NCBI GenBank assembly: GCA_000024525.1
Contig: CP001769.1
Coordinates: 2,962,001-3,026,000, forward strand
DNA: 64,000 bases
Source: Spirosoma linguale DSM 74
Lineage (GTDB): Bacteria > Bacteroidota > Bacteroidia > Cytophagales > Spirosomataceae
Direction: 5' to 3'
Shown here: in pieces, positions 27,215 through 37,877 of the stretch
Layout of the letters: the number at the start of each line of letters is the position of its first letter
Numbering within the stretch: the stretch's first letter is position 1
Notes under the pieces: generated by a model
What the model was told of the DNA's origin: nothing
The model's database searches: none
The model's input: the letters and a program-made list of their open reading frames with translations, nothing else
Position numbers and translations under genes: made by a program

Positions 27215-29062
27215 TTAGTAGCCCGGATTCTGAACCAGCTTGTTATTACGGTTCATCTCATCCCGGTTGATGGGCAGGAAGTAGATCTTATCCGCCCACT
27301 TGCGGTTCTCCTTACCCGTACCCAGGTCCTGTACACTGTACGAATAGGTGTAGTTCTCCTTGCTGTACTTATAAGTCGTTACAGTCTTACCCGGCTTGAG
27401 CTTGCCCGTAATGATAATGATCTTCGCCTGACTACCCAGAGCCGTTGGTGCCGTCATCCATCGGCGTACATCGTAGAAACGCTGATCTTCAAATAACATC
27501 TCGATGTTGCGCTCGTTCTGGTAACGAGTCACCAGAGCAGCACCCGACTCGGTAATGGCTGGCATACCTACCCGGAAACGGATTTTGTTGAGCCAAGTCT
27601 TGGCTTCCTCTTCCTGACCCAGCGCCATGCAGGCCTCAGCATAGTTCAACACCACCTCCGTGAACCGAATTTGAATAGAAGGTACCTCCTGACGGATGTT
27701 CTGATCCACCAGCGTTGGATCGGGGTCCATAAACTTACGGATCGCATACCCTGTCCAGGTACCATTCCAGTTTTCAATGGTGCTGTTACGCGTGTCCAGA
27801 CCCGAAAACTTGGTCGGGCTCGACGAGCTACCAACTTCGTACTCACCCATTTGAATCTGACCAGCCGGGTCGATGCCCGCTCCGTCTGGTGTGCGGGGCT
27901 TCCACTGCGCGCCGTCAAAGAGAATCGATGCGTAGAAACGGGGGTCCCGGTTCTCATAAGGCGAACTGGCGTGAGCCGGATTGCTCCAGTCAAACTTGGT
28001 GCCGTCCATCATCTCGTAGCTATCTACCAGTTGCTGGGTTGGCTGACTCGACGTCCAGCCATGATAGCCGTTCGGCATGTTGTTGCGGGGGTACCACGAA
28101 CCCCAGTCATCGAACGATGCCCGGATGTAGTACTTCAGGAAGATACCATCAGCTTCCCCACCATTGCGTGAGAGGTATAGGTTGATGTAGTTCTGCTGAC
28201 CTTCGGCTGGCGAAACCGGTGCCGTCAGGTTGAGCTTGTAGCCATACTGGTTCAGATCCATCACCGCTTTGGCCGCATCCTTGGCCTTCTGCCAGCGCGC
28301 TGTCCGGTCACCGCTAACGTAGCCCAGCAGCTCAGGCTTGCTGAAACTGGCAATTACGCTCGACTTGGCCTTTGCCGTTGGGATGTCGTGCAGGTCACTG
28401 GCTGCATATAACAGCACCCGTGCTTTGAGGGCCATGGCCGCACCCTGAGTCGCCCGGCCAGCAGCCAGGTTCTTGCCTTTCAGCAGGATAGCCGCCGAAT
28501 CCAGGTCACTCACAATGGCGTTAACGCACTCCTCGTAGGTGTTGCGGGCGATGGTGAAATCGGGGTTATCCAGGGTGTAGGGCGACTTGATGATGGGAAC
28601 ACCACCATAGTAGCGCAGCAACTGGTTGTAAAAGTAACCCCGCATGAAGTACATCTCACCTTTCATCCGATCGGCAACGGTGGCATTGTCGAACTGAGGC
28701 TTAGCCAGATTGGCCAGGGCGATGTTAGCAGCCCGGATGCGGGCGTAGACAGTACCCCACTCCATCGTATTTTTAACGGTACCGGTATTAGAGGGGCTGA
28801 CATTGGCTTCGTTCACGTCCTGCTTACCGAAACTGTACAAGGCGTTGTCGGTCTGGCAGTCCAGACTCATCTGGTCGAGAATACCATCACGTATACCATT
28901 GTACACATCGGTCACAAAGGCTTCGGCCAGAGACTGATCTGACCAGACCGCCCCCCCCGATACTTTGTCGAGGGGTTTGGTGTTTAGAAAATCACTGTTA
29001 CAGGCTATCAACGTTACACCTAGAAACAGGCAGAACGATAAGCTTTTAAATATGTATTTCAT
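27215..29062 (-). CDS. SusD/RagB-family nutrient-binding lipoprotein, copy 1
   Basis: 615 aa. Signal peptide with lipobox GVTLIAC (Cys about 21) places it on the outer surface by lipidation. SusD features: FLNTKPLDKVSGGAVWSD near the N-terminus, TPR-like helices with GEMYFMRGYFYNQLLRYYGG, GIFLKYYIR, and the C-terminal YQNERNIEMLFEDQRFYDVRRW that ends in the NPGY tail. It caps the SusC receptor encoded 18 bp upstream. It is clearly homologous along its full length to the second copy at 32718-34571, with long stretches identical. The ligand is unknown. Confidence 0.96.
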   Translation of the reverse strand: MKYIFKSLSFCLFLGVTLIACNSDFLNTKPLDKVSGGAVWSDQSLAEAFVTDVYNGIRDGILDQMSLDCQTDNALYSFGKQDVNEANVSPSNTGTVKNTMEWGTVYARIRAANIALANLAKPQFDNATVADRMKGEMYFMRGYFYNQLLRYYGGVPIIKSPYTLDNPDFTIARNTYEECVNAIVSDLDSAAILLKGKNLAAGRATQGAAMALKARVLLYAASDLHDIPTAKAKSSVIASFSKPELLGYVSGDRTARWQKAKDAAKAVMDLNQYGYKLNLTAPVSPAEGQQNYINLYLSRNGGEADGIFLKYYIRASFDDWGSWYPRNNMPNGYHGWTSSQPTQQLVDSYEMMDGTKFDWSNPAHASSPYENRDPRFYASILFDGAQWKPRTPDGAGIDPAGQIQMGEYEVGSSSSPTKFSGLDTRNSTIENWNGTWTGYAIRKFMDPDPTLVDQNIRQEVPSIQIRFTEVVLNYAEACMALGQEEEAKTWLNKIRFRVGMPAITESGAALVTRYQNERNIEMLFEDQRFYDVRRWMTAPTALGSQAKIIIITGKLKPGKTVTTYKYSKENYTYSYSVQDLGTGKENRKWADKIYFLPINRDEMNRNNKLVQNPGY

Positions 29063-29080
29063 AATAATCGAATTAATCGG

Positions 29081-32000
29081 TTAGAAACTAACGGATACCC
29101 CTGTGTTGATAACCCGTGCCTGAGGATAGTACTGAGCACTACCGCTGGTCGATTCAGGATCAAACAGACCCTTCATGGCAGGTGCGTAGGTGATCAGGTT
29201 CAGACCGTTAACATAAACGCGCAGGTTGTTCAGACCAATTTTACTACCAATGGTGCTCGGTAAGGTATAGCCTAACTCCAGGTTTTTCAGACGAGCGTAG
29301 TCCGTGCTCTTCAACCAGTAGCTGGTACCGTTGGAGAAGTACTGGTTGCTCCGGTCAACGATGCGGGGGTTAACCGTGCTTGGGTTATCGACCGTCCAGC
29401 GGTTGTCATAGCTCCAGGCGAGGAAGTTACCAATGGTACCCGACTCCGTTTGCAGGAAGATCTGACCACCAGCCGAAGCTTGTACCAGAATGCTCAGGTC
29501 GAAGTTCTTATAGCGCAGGTTGGCGTTGAAACCACCCTGGAAACGAGGCTGGTTGTTGCGGTCGGCCCGAACCCGGTCATCGCCGTTGATCTTGCCATCG
29601 CCGTTGATGTCCTTCAGCTTCATGTCGCCAGGACGTAGCAGGCTGGCTCCAACACCACTGTAATCCAGCTTGTTGGCATCAATGTCGGCTTGTGTCGAGA
29701 AGATACCGTCATATTGGTAAAGCAGTGTACCGTTTTGCTGGTTCGGATCGTTCACGTTACTTGGGATGGGCTTACCCGTCGACCGCTGCCACTCGGGTGC
29801 ACCTGGCGTTTCGTCCCAGAACGTGATTTCGTTCTTGGCATAACCACCATTGACGCTAACGCTATACTTTAGACCACCGCTCGTTTGACCATTGTAACCA
29901 ATGTTGAACTCATACCCTTTGTTGGTCACCTTACCAATGTTCGTTGCTGGCAGGGTCATACCCGTGGTCTGAGGAATGGAAGCACTCTTGCGCCACAGAA
30001 TATTCGACCGCTTATTCTGGAATACGTCGAATTCGAAGAAGATCTTCCCGTTCAACAGCGAGCCTTCCAGACCGATGTCGGCGTTGTTAGCCACTTCCCA
30101 GGTGAGGGTTGGGTTAGGCACCCCGTTCTCATACAGTGTCTGCGACACCTGACCACCCGTTACATAACCCCAGTTCGAGTTCACTACGTCGCCATAGGCA
30201 TAAGTAGGCAGGTAGTCATACTCACGCAGCGAACCGTTGAAGTATACCTGGTCGTTACCCAACTGACCCCATGAAGCCCGCAGTTTCAACGAACTTACTG
30301 CTGGCAGACTCTTCTTGAAGAAGTTTTCTTCCGAAATACGCCAGCCCGCCGTTACACCGGGGAAGAAGCCCCAACGGGTAGCTGAAGGGAACATATAGGA
30401 ACCATCATAACGCCACAGGAACTCGGCCAGATACTTCTCCTTGAAGTTGTAGCCCGCCCGACCGAAGTAGCTCATACGAGCCCGTTGCCAGGCAGCGGTG
30501 GTGTTCGAGTTTTTCTCGGCACTACCACCAGCAAACAGTTGGTCGATGGCGGTCGAGGCAAAGTACTTCCGGAAGCCTGAGAAACCGCTTGAATTGGACT
30601 GCTCCTTGGTAATACCGGCCAGTAACGTTACCGCGTGGTTACCCCCGAAGACGTGGTCATACGAGAGGATACCCGACAACAGCGAGTTGAACTGGTCGTT
30701 GGTGTACTGATTCAGCGTAGCCTGAGCAGGTCCTTTCTGAACGCGTTGCAGAAGTGGTTGCTTGTTGGCATCGTAGGAGGTATAATCCCAGCTATATACG
30801 AACCACGGCGTCTGCCATGTTTTACCCTGCTGGATGTATTTGTCCAGGGCCACACTACCTACAAACTTCAGACCGGCAATCCAAGGGTTAGTTACCGTTA
30901 CGCTGGCATTGCTTTGCAGATAATAGCGAGTGTCTTTGTCATAACCAGTAGCATCGGTCGTAACAAGTACAGGCTGCTGTCCGTTCTCGATATCCGGAGC
31001 GGGCAGACCGTTTGGCCAGAAAGCTGGCTTGTTGGGGTAACCCCGCATCAGCATACGGAAGATCGCCCCCGCCCCTACTGTTGGGAAGAAACGGTTCTCC
31101 TGACGACCTACCACGCCAACCACTGTGTTAATGTACTTGTTAACCTTAGCATCCAGGTTCATGCGGAAGTCATACTGCTTGTAACCCGTGGCCGAGTTCT
31201 TGTAGTAGCCATCCTGATTCTGATAATTGACAGAGGTTAAATACTTAACATTGTCATTTCCACCCACCAGTTGCAGGGTATGCCGGGTTTGTGGCGACCA
31301 GTTTTTCAGAGCCGCACCAAACCAGTCAGTGTTGGGATGACCCCAGGGATCGGAACCATCCTGATACTTTTTCATATCATCGGGCGTGAAAGCCGCTTTG
31401 GCAATCGAGCCGTTGTCAGGGCGGGTGTAGCTACCCGTAGCCTTGAATGCAGCCGAAGCATCTTTCCAATACTGAGAAGGCAGGTTATAAACGTTGATCT
31501 CATTGTTCAACTCCGCATACTGAGAGGCTGTCGCCATCTTAGGAATGACGGTTGGCTGAGCGAAGCCCTGGTTGAAGCTGTACGAAATGTCAGGCTTACC
31601 CGTTTTACCCCGCTTGGTAGTTACCAGGATAACCCCGTTAGCAGCGCGTGATCCGTAAATGGCAGCCGACGCATCTTTCAATACCGAGATGCTCTCGATG
31701 TCGTTGGGATTCAAGCGGTCGATACCCCCGGCCCGTGCCGGTACACCGTCAATTACGATCAGCGCGTCGTTGTTACCCAGCGTGTTAGAACCCCGGATCT
31801 TGATAGCGGCTCCATCATAACCCGGCTCACCACTGGCGTTAGTGGCGATAACGCCCGGCATCCGGCCTGCAATCGAGTTCGACAGGTTGACCGCCGGCGA
31901 CTTGATCAATTCACTACCTTTTACGGTGGCAACCGAGCCCGTTACCGTCTCTTTCTTCTGCTCGCCGTAACCAACCACAATTACCTCGTTCAGCATTTTA

Positions 32001-32368
32001 TCGTCTGAAGCGAGTGTAACGTTAATCATAGACCGGTTGTTAGCGGGTATTTCCTGAGTCAGGAATCCGATGTAGGAAAAAACCAGCGTTTCATTCCCTT
32101 TGGCCAGATTAAGGGTATAATCACCCTGTGCGGCCGAAACCGTACCCATTGTCGTACCTTTCACGACGATACTCACCCCCGGCAGAGCTAGCCCCTGCGC
32201 ATCAACCACCTTACCCGAAACCTTCGTCTGGGCGTAAGCACCTACTGAGACCAGGAGGCCCAGAAGGAATAACAAACAAAACGAAAACCGTCGACTGACG
32301 TCTGCGTTTGTCAGGGAAGCCCCTGTTCTAAACAAGAGGAGCTTTTGTTGTGTAAACATTTTCTGCAT
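29081..32368 (-). CDS. SusC/RagA-family TonB-dependent receptor, copy 1
   Basis: 1095 aa. Signal segment FSFCLLFLLGLLVSVGAYAQ, CarboxypepD_reg-like domain (VSGKVVDAQGLALPGVSIVV), linker MLNEVIVVGYGEQKKETVTG, plug (NPNDIESISVLKDASAAIYG), then a 22-strand-type barrel ending VINTGVSVSF with the terminal aromatic needed for BAM insertion. First gene of a two-gene operon with SusD 18 bp downstream. It has the same length as the copy at 34590-37877 and is very similar throughout. It imports an unidentified ligand across the outer membrane using TonB. Confidence 0.96.
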   Translation of the reverse strand: MQKMFTQQKLLLFRTGASLTNADVSRRFSFCLLFLLGLLVSVGAYAQTKVSGKVVDAQGLALPGVSIVVKGTTMGTVSAAQGDYTLNLAKGNETLVFSYIGFLTQEIPANNRSMINVTLASDDKMLNEVIVVGYGEQKKETVTGSVATVKGSELIKSPAVNLSNSIAGRMPGVIATNASGEPGYDGAAIKIRGSNTLGNNDALIVIDGVPARAGGIDRLNPNDIESISVLKDASAAIYGSRAANGVILVTTKRGKTGKPDISYSFNQGFAQPTVIPKMATASQYAELNNEINVYNLPSQYWKDASAAFKATGSYTRPDNGSIAKAAFTPDDMKKYQDGSDPWGHPNTDWFGAALKNWSPQTRHTLQLVGGNDNVKYLTSVNYQNQDGYYKNSATGYKQYDFRMNLDAKVNKYINTVVGVVGRQENRFFPTVGAGAIFRMLMRGYPNKPAFWPNGLPAPDIENGQQPVLVTTDATGYDKDTRYYLQSNASVTVTNPWIAGLKFVGSVALDKYIQQGKTWQTPWFVYSWDYTSYDANKQPLLQRVQKGPAQATLNQYTNDQFNSLLSGILSYDHVFGGNHAVTLLAGITKEQSNSSGFSGFRKYFASTAIDQLFAGGSAEKNSNTTAAWQRARMSYFGRAGYNFKEKYLAEFLWRYDGSYMFPSATRWGFFPGVTAGWRISEENFFKKSLPAVSSLKLRASWGQLGNDQVYFNGSLREYDYLPTYAYGDVVNSNWGYVTGGQVSQTLYENGVPNPTLTWEVANNADIGLEGSLLNGKIFFEFDVFQNKRSNILWRKSASIPQTTGMTLPATNIGKVTNKGYEFNIGYNGQTSGGLKYSVSVNGGYAKNEITFWDETPGAPEWQRSTGKPIPSNVNDPNQQNGTLLYQYDGIFSTQADIDANKLDYSGVGASLLRPGDMKLKDINGDGKINGDDRVRADRNNQPRFQGGFNANLRYKNFDLSILVQASAGGQIFLQTESGTIGNFLAWSYDNRWTVDNPSTVNPRIVDRSNQYFSNGTSYWLKSTDYARLKNLELGYTLPSTIGSKIGLNNLRVYVNGLNLITYAPAMKGLFDPESTSGSAQYYPQARVINTGVSVSF

Positions 32369-32589
32369 GATAAACCTGTTTTTAATAAAGATTCATTCAT
32401 GCTAAAAGGGAATATACTTAGGTATTCTACCTATACGTTATTACCCAATGCTTAATCTATTTTAACATTAATTATTGAAATTAGGCAATAATTAGGATAA
32501 TCTACGTGCATAATCAATTGAGTATATATACATATATATACTTAGTCTTCTACTTATATTGACTATATATTCTATTTATGCATTTAATG
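32369..32589. other. AT-rich promoter region of the first SusC-SusD operon
   Basis: About 220 bp of very AT-rich sequence with TA-rich runs (TATATATACATATATATA near 32524) upstream of the copy 1 SusC start. It must hold that operon's promoter. No coding potential and no clear TAnnTTTG box were found. Confidence 0.45.
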
Positions 32590-32645
32590 TAAAAGAGTTC
32601 AGTATTCCACTGGTTGGCTAACCGGCAGAACACTGAACTCTTTTA
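32590..32645 (-). terminator. Terminator of the second SusC-SusD operon, with nested hairpin
   Basis: A 14-bp perfect stem (TAAAAGAGTTCAGT / ACTGAACTCTTTTA) encloses a 28-base loop that itself contains the small hairpin CTGGTT-GGCT-AACCGG. It lies 72 bp past the copy 2 SusD stop and gives TTTT on the minus strand. Confidence 0.85.
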
Positions 32646-32717
32646 TTATTGACAGCGCCAAGATTGCTTTATCGCTCGCTCGGTCTACTGGCTATGGCTT
32701 GATTTTAATGTTATCTC

Positions 32718-34571
32718 TTACTCATAGCCCGGATTCTGAACCAGCTTGTTGTTGCGGTTGATCTCGTCCCGGCTAATGGGCAGGAAGTAGATCTTATCCG
32801 CCCATCTGCGATTCTCCTTACCCGTACCCAGGTCCTGTACACTGTACGTATATGTGTAGTTCTCCTTGCTGTACTTGTAGGTTGTCACCGTCTTGCCTGG
32901 CTTGAGCTTACCTGTAATCGAAATAATCCGGGCTTGCTGGCCAAGTACAGTTGGGGCGATCATCCACCGGCGAACGTCGTAGAAACGCTGATCTTCCAAA
33001 AACATTTCGACGTTTCGTTCATTCTGGTAGCGCGCTATCAGGGCAGCACCTGTTTCGGTGACGGCGGGCATACCTACCCGGAAGCGAACGGCGTTGATCC
33101 ATTTCTTGGCTTCCGCTTCCTGACCCAGCATCAGACAGGCTTCAGCGTAGTTCAACACCACTTCCGTGAACCGAATTTGAATGGAGGGAATTTCCTGACG
33201 GATGTTCTGATCCACAATCGAAACGTCGGTATTAAAGAACTTGCGGATGGCGTACCCCGTCCAGGTACCGTTCCAGTTCTCAATGGTACTGTTACGCGTA
33301 TCCAGACCCGAAAACTTAGTTGGCGCAGCGGAGGAGCCTACTTCGTACTCACCCATCTGAATCTGTCCGGCGGGATCAATACCCGCTCCGTCTGGTGTGC
33401 GGGGCTTCCACTGCGCACCATCATATAGGATAGAGGCATAAAAGCGAGGATCGCGGTTTTCATAGGGAGCTGAGGCATGGACTGGATTACTCCAGTCGAA
33501 CTTAGTACCATCCATCATCTCATAGTTATCAACCATTTGCTGGGTCGGTTCGCTGGATGTCCAGCCATGGTATCCATTAGGCATGTTGTTTCGCGGAAAC
33601 CAGGAACCCCAATCGTCGTTAGATGCCCGGATGTAGTATTTCAGGAAAATACCATCGGTTTCCCCACCATTTTGAGACAAAGACAGATTAACATAGTTCT
33701 GTTGCCCTTCAGCAGCCGATACAGGAGCTGCCAGGTTTAGCTTGTAACCGTACTGGTTGAGGTCTATCACCGCTTTGGCCGCATCCTTGGCCTTCTGCCA
33801 GCGCGCCATCCGGTCACCGCTCACATAACCCAGCAGTTCAGGCTTGCTGAAGCTGGCGATTACACTCGACTTGGCCTTGGCTGTAGGGATGTCGTGCAGG
33901 TCACTGGCTGCGTACAACAGCACCCGTGACTTAAGGGCCAAAGAAGCGCCCATTGTAGCCCGGCCAGCCGCCATGCTTCGACCTTTCAACAGCACCGTGG
34001 CTGAATCCAGATCGGTAACGATAGCATTGACGCACTCTTCATATGTATTACGGGCAACCGTAAAATCCGGTTCATCCAGCGTGTAGGGCGTTTTGATGAT
34101 AGGAATGGCGCCGTAATAACGCAATAACTGGTTATATAAATAGGCGCGCATGAAGTACATTTCACCACGCATCCGTCCAGCCAGATCACCACTATTATCA
34201 AACGTAGGCTTGGCTAATTTCGCCAGGGCGATGTTAGCAGCCCGAATCCGGGCGTAGACGGCTCCCCATTCCATCGTACTTTTGATCGTACCCGTGTTAG
34301 AAGGACTGACGTTGGCTTCGTTCACGTCCTGCTTACCGAAACTGTACAAGGCATTGTCGGTCTGACAGTCCAGACTCATTTGATCCAGCAGGCCATCCCG
34401 AATACCGTTGTACACATCGGTAACGAAGGCCTCCGAAAGAGCACGGTCGGCCCAGACGGCATCACCCGATACCTTATCAAGTGGTTGCGTGTTGAGAAAA
34501 TCACTGTTACAGGCGATCATCGTTGTGCCCAACAGCAGACTAAACGATATACACTTCGCTATATAATTCAT
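32718..34571 (-). CDS. SusD/RagB-family nutrient-binding lipoprotein, copy 2
   Basis: From MNYIAKCISFSLLLGTTMIAC (ATG at 34571) the protein is 617 aa with a lipobox Cys about 21. An ATG six codons upstream (34589) abuts the SusC stop and is possible but less signal-like. The domain plan and most residues match copy 1. Differences cluster in surface segments such as FFNTDVSIVDQNI versus FMDPDPTLVDQNI. The C-terminus YQNERNVEMFLEDQRFYDVRRW is the SusD signature. It pairs with the SusC directly upstream (stop codon to start within about 20 bp). Confidence 0.95.
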   Translation of the reverse strand: MNYIAKCISFSLLLGTTMIACNSDFLNTQPLDKVSGDAVWADRALSEAFVTDVYNGIRDGLLDQMSLDCQTDNALYSFGKQDVNEANVSPSNTGTIKSTMEWGAVYARIRAANIALAKLAKPTFDNSGDLAGRMRGEMYFMRAYLYNQLLRYYGAIPIIKTPYTLDEPDFTVARNTYEECVNAIVTDLDSATVLLKGRSMAAGRATMGASLALKSRVLLYAASDLHDIPTAKAKSSVIASFSKPELLGYVSGDRMARWQKAKDAAKAVIDLNQYGYKLNLAAPVSAAEGQQNYVNLSLSQNGGETDGIFLKYYIRASNDDWGSWFPRNNMPNGYHGWTSSEPTQQMVDNYEMMDGTKFDWSNPVHASAPYENRDPRFYASILYDGAQWKPRTPDGAGIDPAGQIQMGEYEVGSSAAPTKFSGLDTRNSTIENWNGTWTGYAIRKFFNTDVSIVDQNIRQEIPSIQIRFTEVVLNYAEACLMLGQEAEAKKWINAVRFRVGMPAVTETGAALIARYQNERNVEMFLEDQRFYDVRRWMIAPTVLGQQARIISITGKLKPGKTVTTYKYSKENYTYTYSVQDLGTGKENRRWADKIYFLPISRDEINRNNKLVQNPGYE

Positions 34572-34589
34572 ACTCTTTTGATTAATCAT

Positions 34590-37500
34590 TTAGAAACTAA
34601 GTGATACACCCATATTGATAACTCGTGCCTGTGGGTAATACTGTCCCGCACTATTAGTCGACTCAGGGTCGTAGATGCCTTTCATGGCTGGCGCGTAGGT
34701 AGCCAGGTTCAAGCCGTTGACATAAACGCGCAGGTTGTTCAGGCCAATTTTGCTACCAATGGTGCTCGGTAATGTGTAGCCTAACTCCAGGTTTTTCAAC
34801 CGGATATAGTCGGTGCTCTTCAACCAGTAGGTGGTACCGTTGGAGAAGTACTGATTGCTCCGGTCAACAATACGGGGATCAACGGTGCTTGGGTTATCGA
34901 CCGTCCAGCGGTGATCGTAGCTGTATTGCAGGAAGTTACCAATGGTACCGGATTCCGTTTGAAGGAAGATCTGGCCACCGGCTGATGCCTGGAACAGAAT
35001 GCTCAGATCGAAGTTTTTATACCGTACACCGGCGTTCAAACCGCCCTGAAAACGAGGCTGGTTGTTGCGGTCGGCCCGAACCCGGTCATTTCCGTCAATT
35101 TTCCCATTCCCGTCAATATCCTTGAGTTTCATGTCGCCAGGACGTAGCAGGCTGGCTCCTACACCGCTGTAATCCAGTTTGTTGGCATCAATATCGGCTT
35201 GCGTCGAGAAAATACCATCATATTGATACATGAGTGTGCCGTTGGCATTGTTCGGGTTGTTTACGTCAGTTGGAATAGGCTTACCCGTTGACCGCTGCCA
35301 TTCTGGTGCACCCGGCGTTTCATCCCAGAACGTAATGGTATTTTTGGCATAACCACCGTTCACGCTCACGTTATATTTCAGGTCGCCCACCTGGCCATTA
35401 TAGCCAACCCGGAATTCATACCCTTTATTGGTTACTCTACCAATGTTCGTTGCGGGCAACGTAGCACCTGTCGTTTGCGGAATAGAAGCACTCTGGCGCC
35501 ATAGAATATTGGACCGCTTGTTCTGGAAAACGTCGAATTCGAAGAAGACCTTTCCGTTCAGCAGTGACCCTTCCAGACCGATGTCGGCGTTGTTGGCAAC
35601 TTCCCAGGTTAACTTCCTGTTAGGAACACCATTTTCATACAGCGTCTGGGCCACTTGCCCGTTGATTACATAACCCCAGCCTGAATTGACTGCGTCGCCG
35701 TAAGCGTAGGTAGGTAGGTAATCGTACTCGCGCAGGGTGTTGTTAAAATACACTTGGTCGTTACCTAATTGACCCCACGATGCGCGAAGTTTCAGAGAGC
35801 TAACAACGGGTAAGGCTTTCTTGAAGAAATCTTCTTCCGAAATACGCCAGCCCGCCGTTACGCCGGGGAAGAAGCCCCACCGGCTGGCCGACGGGAACAT
35901 ATACGACCCATCATAACGCCACAGGAATTCGGCCAGGTATTTTTCTTTATAGTTATACGCAGCCCGGCCAAAATAACTCATGCGGGCCCGCTGCCAGGCA
36001 GCCGTTGTATTGGCAACCTGCTGGGTTTGACTACCCGCGAACAACTGATCAATGGCCGTCGAATTAAAATACTGGCGGAAGCCCGAAAAACCGTTTGAGT
36101 TAGACTGTTCTTTGGTAATACCGGCCAGCAGTGTAATAGCATGACTGGCACCGAAGGTATGGTCGTAGGACAAAATACCCGACAGCAACGAATTAAGCTG
36201 ATCGTTGGTATATTGATTGAGGGTAGACTGGGCCGGTCCTTTCTGTACGCGCTGGAGAAGAGGCTCTTTCGTTGTTGGGTCGTAGGAGGTATAATCCCAG
36301 CTATACACGAACCAGGGGGTCTGCCACCGTTTCCCTTGCTGAATGTATTTATCCAACGCGACACTAGCGGTTAACTTCAGGCCCGGAACCCAGGGGTTTG
36401 TGATGTTAACGCTGGCATTACTTTGCAGATAATACCGGGTATCTCGATCGTAACCCGTAGCGCTGGTCGTAACGAGTACAGGCTGCTGGCCATTCTCGAT
36501 GTCGGGAGCGGGCTGACCGTTAGGCCAGAAAGCGGGTTTGTTTGGATACCCCCGAGCCAGCATACGAAAAATATCTCCGGCCCCTACCGTTGGGAAAAAA
36601 CGGTTTTCCTGACGACCTACCACGCCCGTTACCAGGTTGATGTATTTACTCACTTTGGCATCCAGGTTCAGACGAAAGTCGTATTGCTTATAGCCCGTTG
36701 CCGAGTTCTTGTAATAGGCATCCTGATTCTGGTAGTTGACGGATGTTAGGTACTTAACGTTCTCGTTGCCACCCACCAGTTGCAGCGTATGCCGCGACTG
36801 TGGCGACCAGGTTTTCAGAGCTGCACCAAACCAGTCGGTATTGGGGTGTCCCCACGGGTCAGATCCGTCCTGAAACTTCTTGATGTCATCCGGCGTAAAA
36901 GCGGCTTTGGCAATAGATCCATTATCGGGCCTTGTATAACTTCCCGTCGTATTGAACGCCGTATTCGCATCTTTCCAGTACTGCGAAGGCAGATTATACA
37001 CGTTGATCTCGTTGTTCAGTTGTGCATATTCAGCCGCAGATGCCATTTTAGGGATGACGGTTGGCTGACCAAAGCCCTGGTTGAAGCTGTACGACAACTC
37101 CGGTTTACCGCTCTTACCACGCTTGGTAGTTACCAGGATAACCCCGTTGGCTGCCCGTGAACCATAAATAGCTGCAGAAGCATCTTTCAATACCGACATA
37201 CTCTCAATGTCCGCCGGGTTCAAGCGGTCAATACCACCCGCCCGCGCTGGTACACCGTCAATTACGATCAGCGCGTCGTTGTTACCCAACGTGTTTGAGC
37301 CCCGAATCCGGATTGCCGCTCCATCGTAGCCTGGTTCACCACTGGCATTGGTGGCGATAACGCCCGGCATACGGCCCGCGATGGAATTACTCAGGTTTAC
37401 AGCTGGCGACTTTACCAGATCTGTGCCCTTTACAGTTGCAACGGCACCCGTAACGGTTTCTTTCTTCTGCTCACCGTACCCGACAACAACAACCTCGCTC

Positions 37501-37877
37501 AGCATTTTATCGTCTGAGGCCAGCGTAATATTGATGCTACTGCGGTTATTGATGGCTACTTCCTGCGTAATGAATCCGATGTACGAGAAAACCAGCGTCT
37601 CGTTACCTCTGGCTACGTTAAGTGTAAAATCACCCTCTCCACCCGACACCGTACCCGTTGTCGTGCCCTTCACGACGATACTCACCCCCGGCAGGGCCAG
37701 CCCCTGCGCATCGACCACCTTACCCGAAACTTTCGTCTGGGCATAAGCACCTACAGAGGCCAGAAGACCCAGTAGGAATAACGAACAAAAAGCGACCTGT
37801 CGACTGACGGTCGCGTAAAATGGAAAAGCATCATCTCGTTGAAAGAAGGCCCCCTGTTGAGTAAATTGTTTGTACAT
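34590..37877 (-). CDS. SusC/RagA-family TonB-dependent receptor, copy 2
   Basis: 1095 aa, the same length as copy 1. Signal region VAFCSLFLLGLLASVGAYAQ, CarboxypepD_reg domain (VSGKVVDAQGLALPGVSIVV), linker MLSEVVVVGYGEQKKETVTG, plug (NPADIESMSVLKDASAAIYG), barrel, and final strand VINMGVSLSF. The first ~40 residues differ most from copy 1; the barrel is close to identical in long stretches. First gene of the second SusCD operon. The ~185-bp AT-rich gap upstream to recG must contain its promoter. Confidence 0.96.
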   Translation of the reverse strand: MYKQFTQQGAFFQRDDAFPFYATVSRQVAFCSLFLLGLLASVGAYAQTKVSGKVVDAQGLALPGVSIVVKGTTTGTVSGGEGDFTLNVARGNETLVFSYIGFITQEVAINNRSSINITLASDDKMLSEVVVVGYGEQKKETVTGAVATVKGTDLVKSPAVNLSNSIAGRMPGVIATNASGEPGYDGAAIRIRGSNTLGNNDALIVIDGVPARAGGIDRLNPADIESMSVLKDASAAIYGSRAANGVILVTTKRGKSGKPELSYSFNQGFGQPTVIPKMASAAEYAQLNNEINVYNLPSQYWKDANTAFNTTGSYTRPDNGSIAKAAFTPDDIKKFQDGSDPWGHPNTDWFGAALKTWSPQSRHTLQLVGGNENVKYLTSVNYQNQDAYYKNSATGYKQYDFRLNLDAKVSKYINLVTGVVGRQENRFFPTVGAGDIFRMLARGYPNKPAFWPNGQPAPDIENGQQPVLVTTSATGYDRDTRYYLQSNASVNITNPWVPGLKLTASVALDKYIQQGKRWQTPWFVYSWDYTSYDPTTKEPLLQRVQKGPAQSTLNQYTNDQLNSLLSGILSYDHTFGASHAITLLAGITKEQSNSNGFSGFRQYFNSTAIDQLFAGSQTQQVANTTAAWQRARMSYFGRAAYNYKEKYLAEFLWRYDGSYMFPSASRWGFFPGVTAGWRISEEDFFKKALPVVSSLKLRASWGQLGNDQVYFNNTLREYDYLPTYAYGDAVNSGWGYVINGQVAQTLYENGVPNRKLTWEVANNADIGLEGSLLNGKVFFEFDVFQNKRSNILWRQSASIPQTTGATLPATNIGRVTNKGYEFRVGYNGQVGDLKYNVSVNGGYAKNTITFWDETPGAPEWQRSTGKPIPTDVNNPNNANGTLMYQYDGIFSTQADIDANKLDYSGVGASLLRPGDMKLKDIDGNGKIDGNDRVRADRNNQPRFQGGLNAGVRYKNFDLSILFQASAGGQIFLQTESGTIGNFLQYSYDHRWTVDNPSTVDPRIVDRSNQYFSNGTTYWLKSTDYIRLKNLELGYTLPSTIGSKIGLNNLRVYVNGLNLATYAPAMKGIYDPESTNSAGQYYPQARVINMGVSLSF

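Noticed and set aside
30635..31240. 201-codon plus-strand open frame
   Set aside because: Antisense to the copy 1 SusC barrel, with a similar mirrored frame in copy 2, so it reflects the coding strand.
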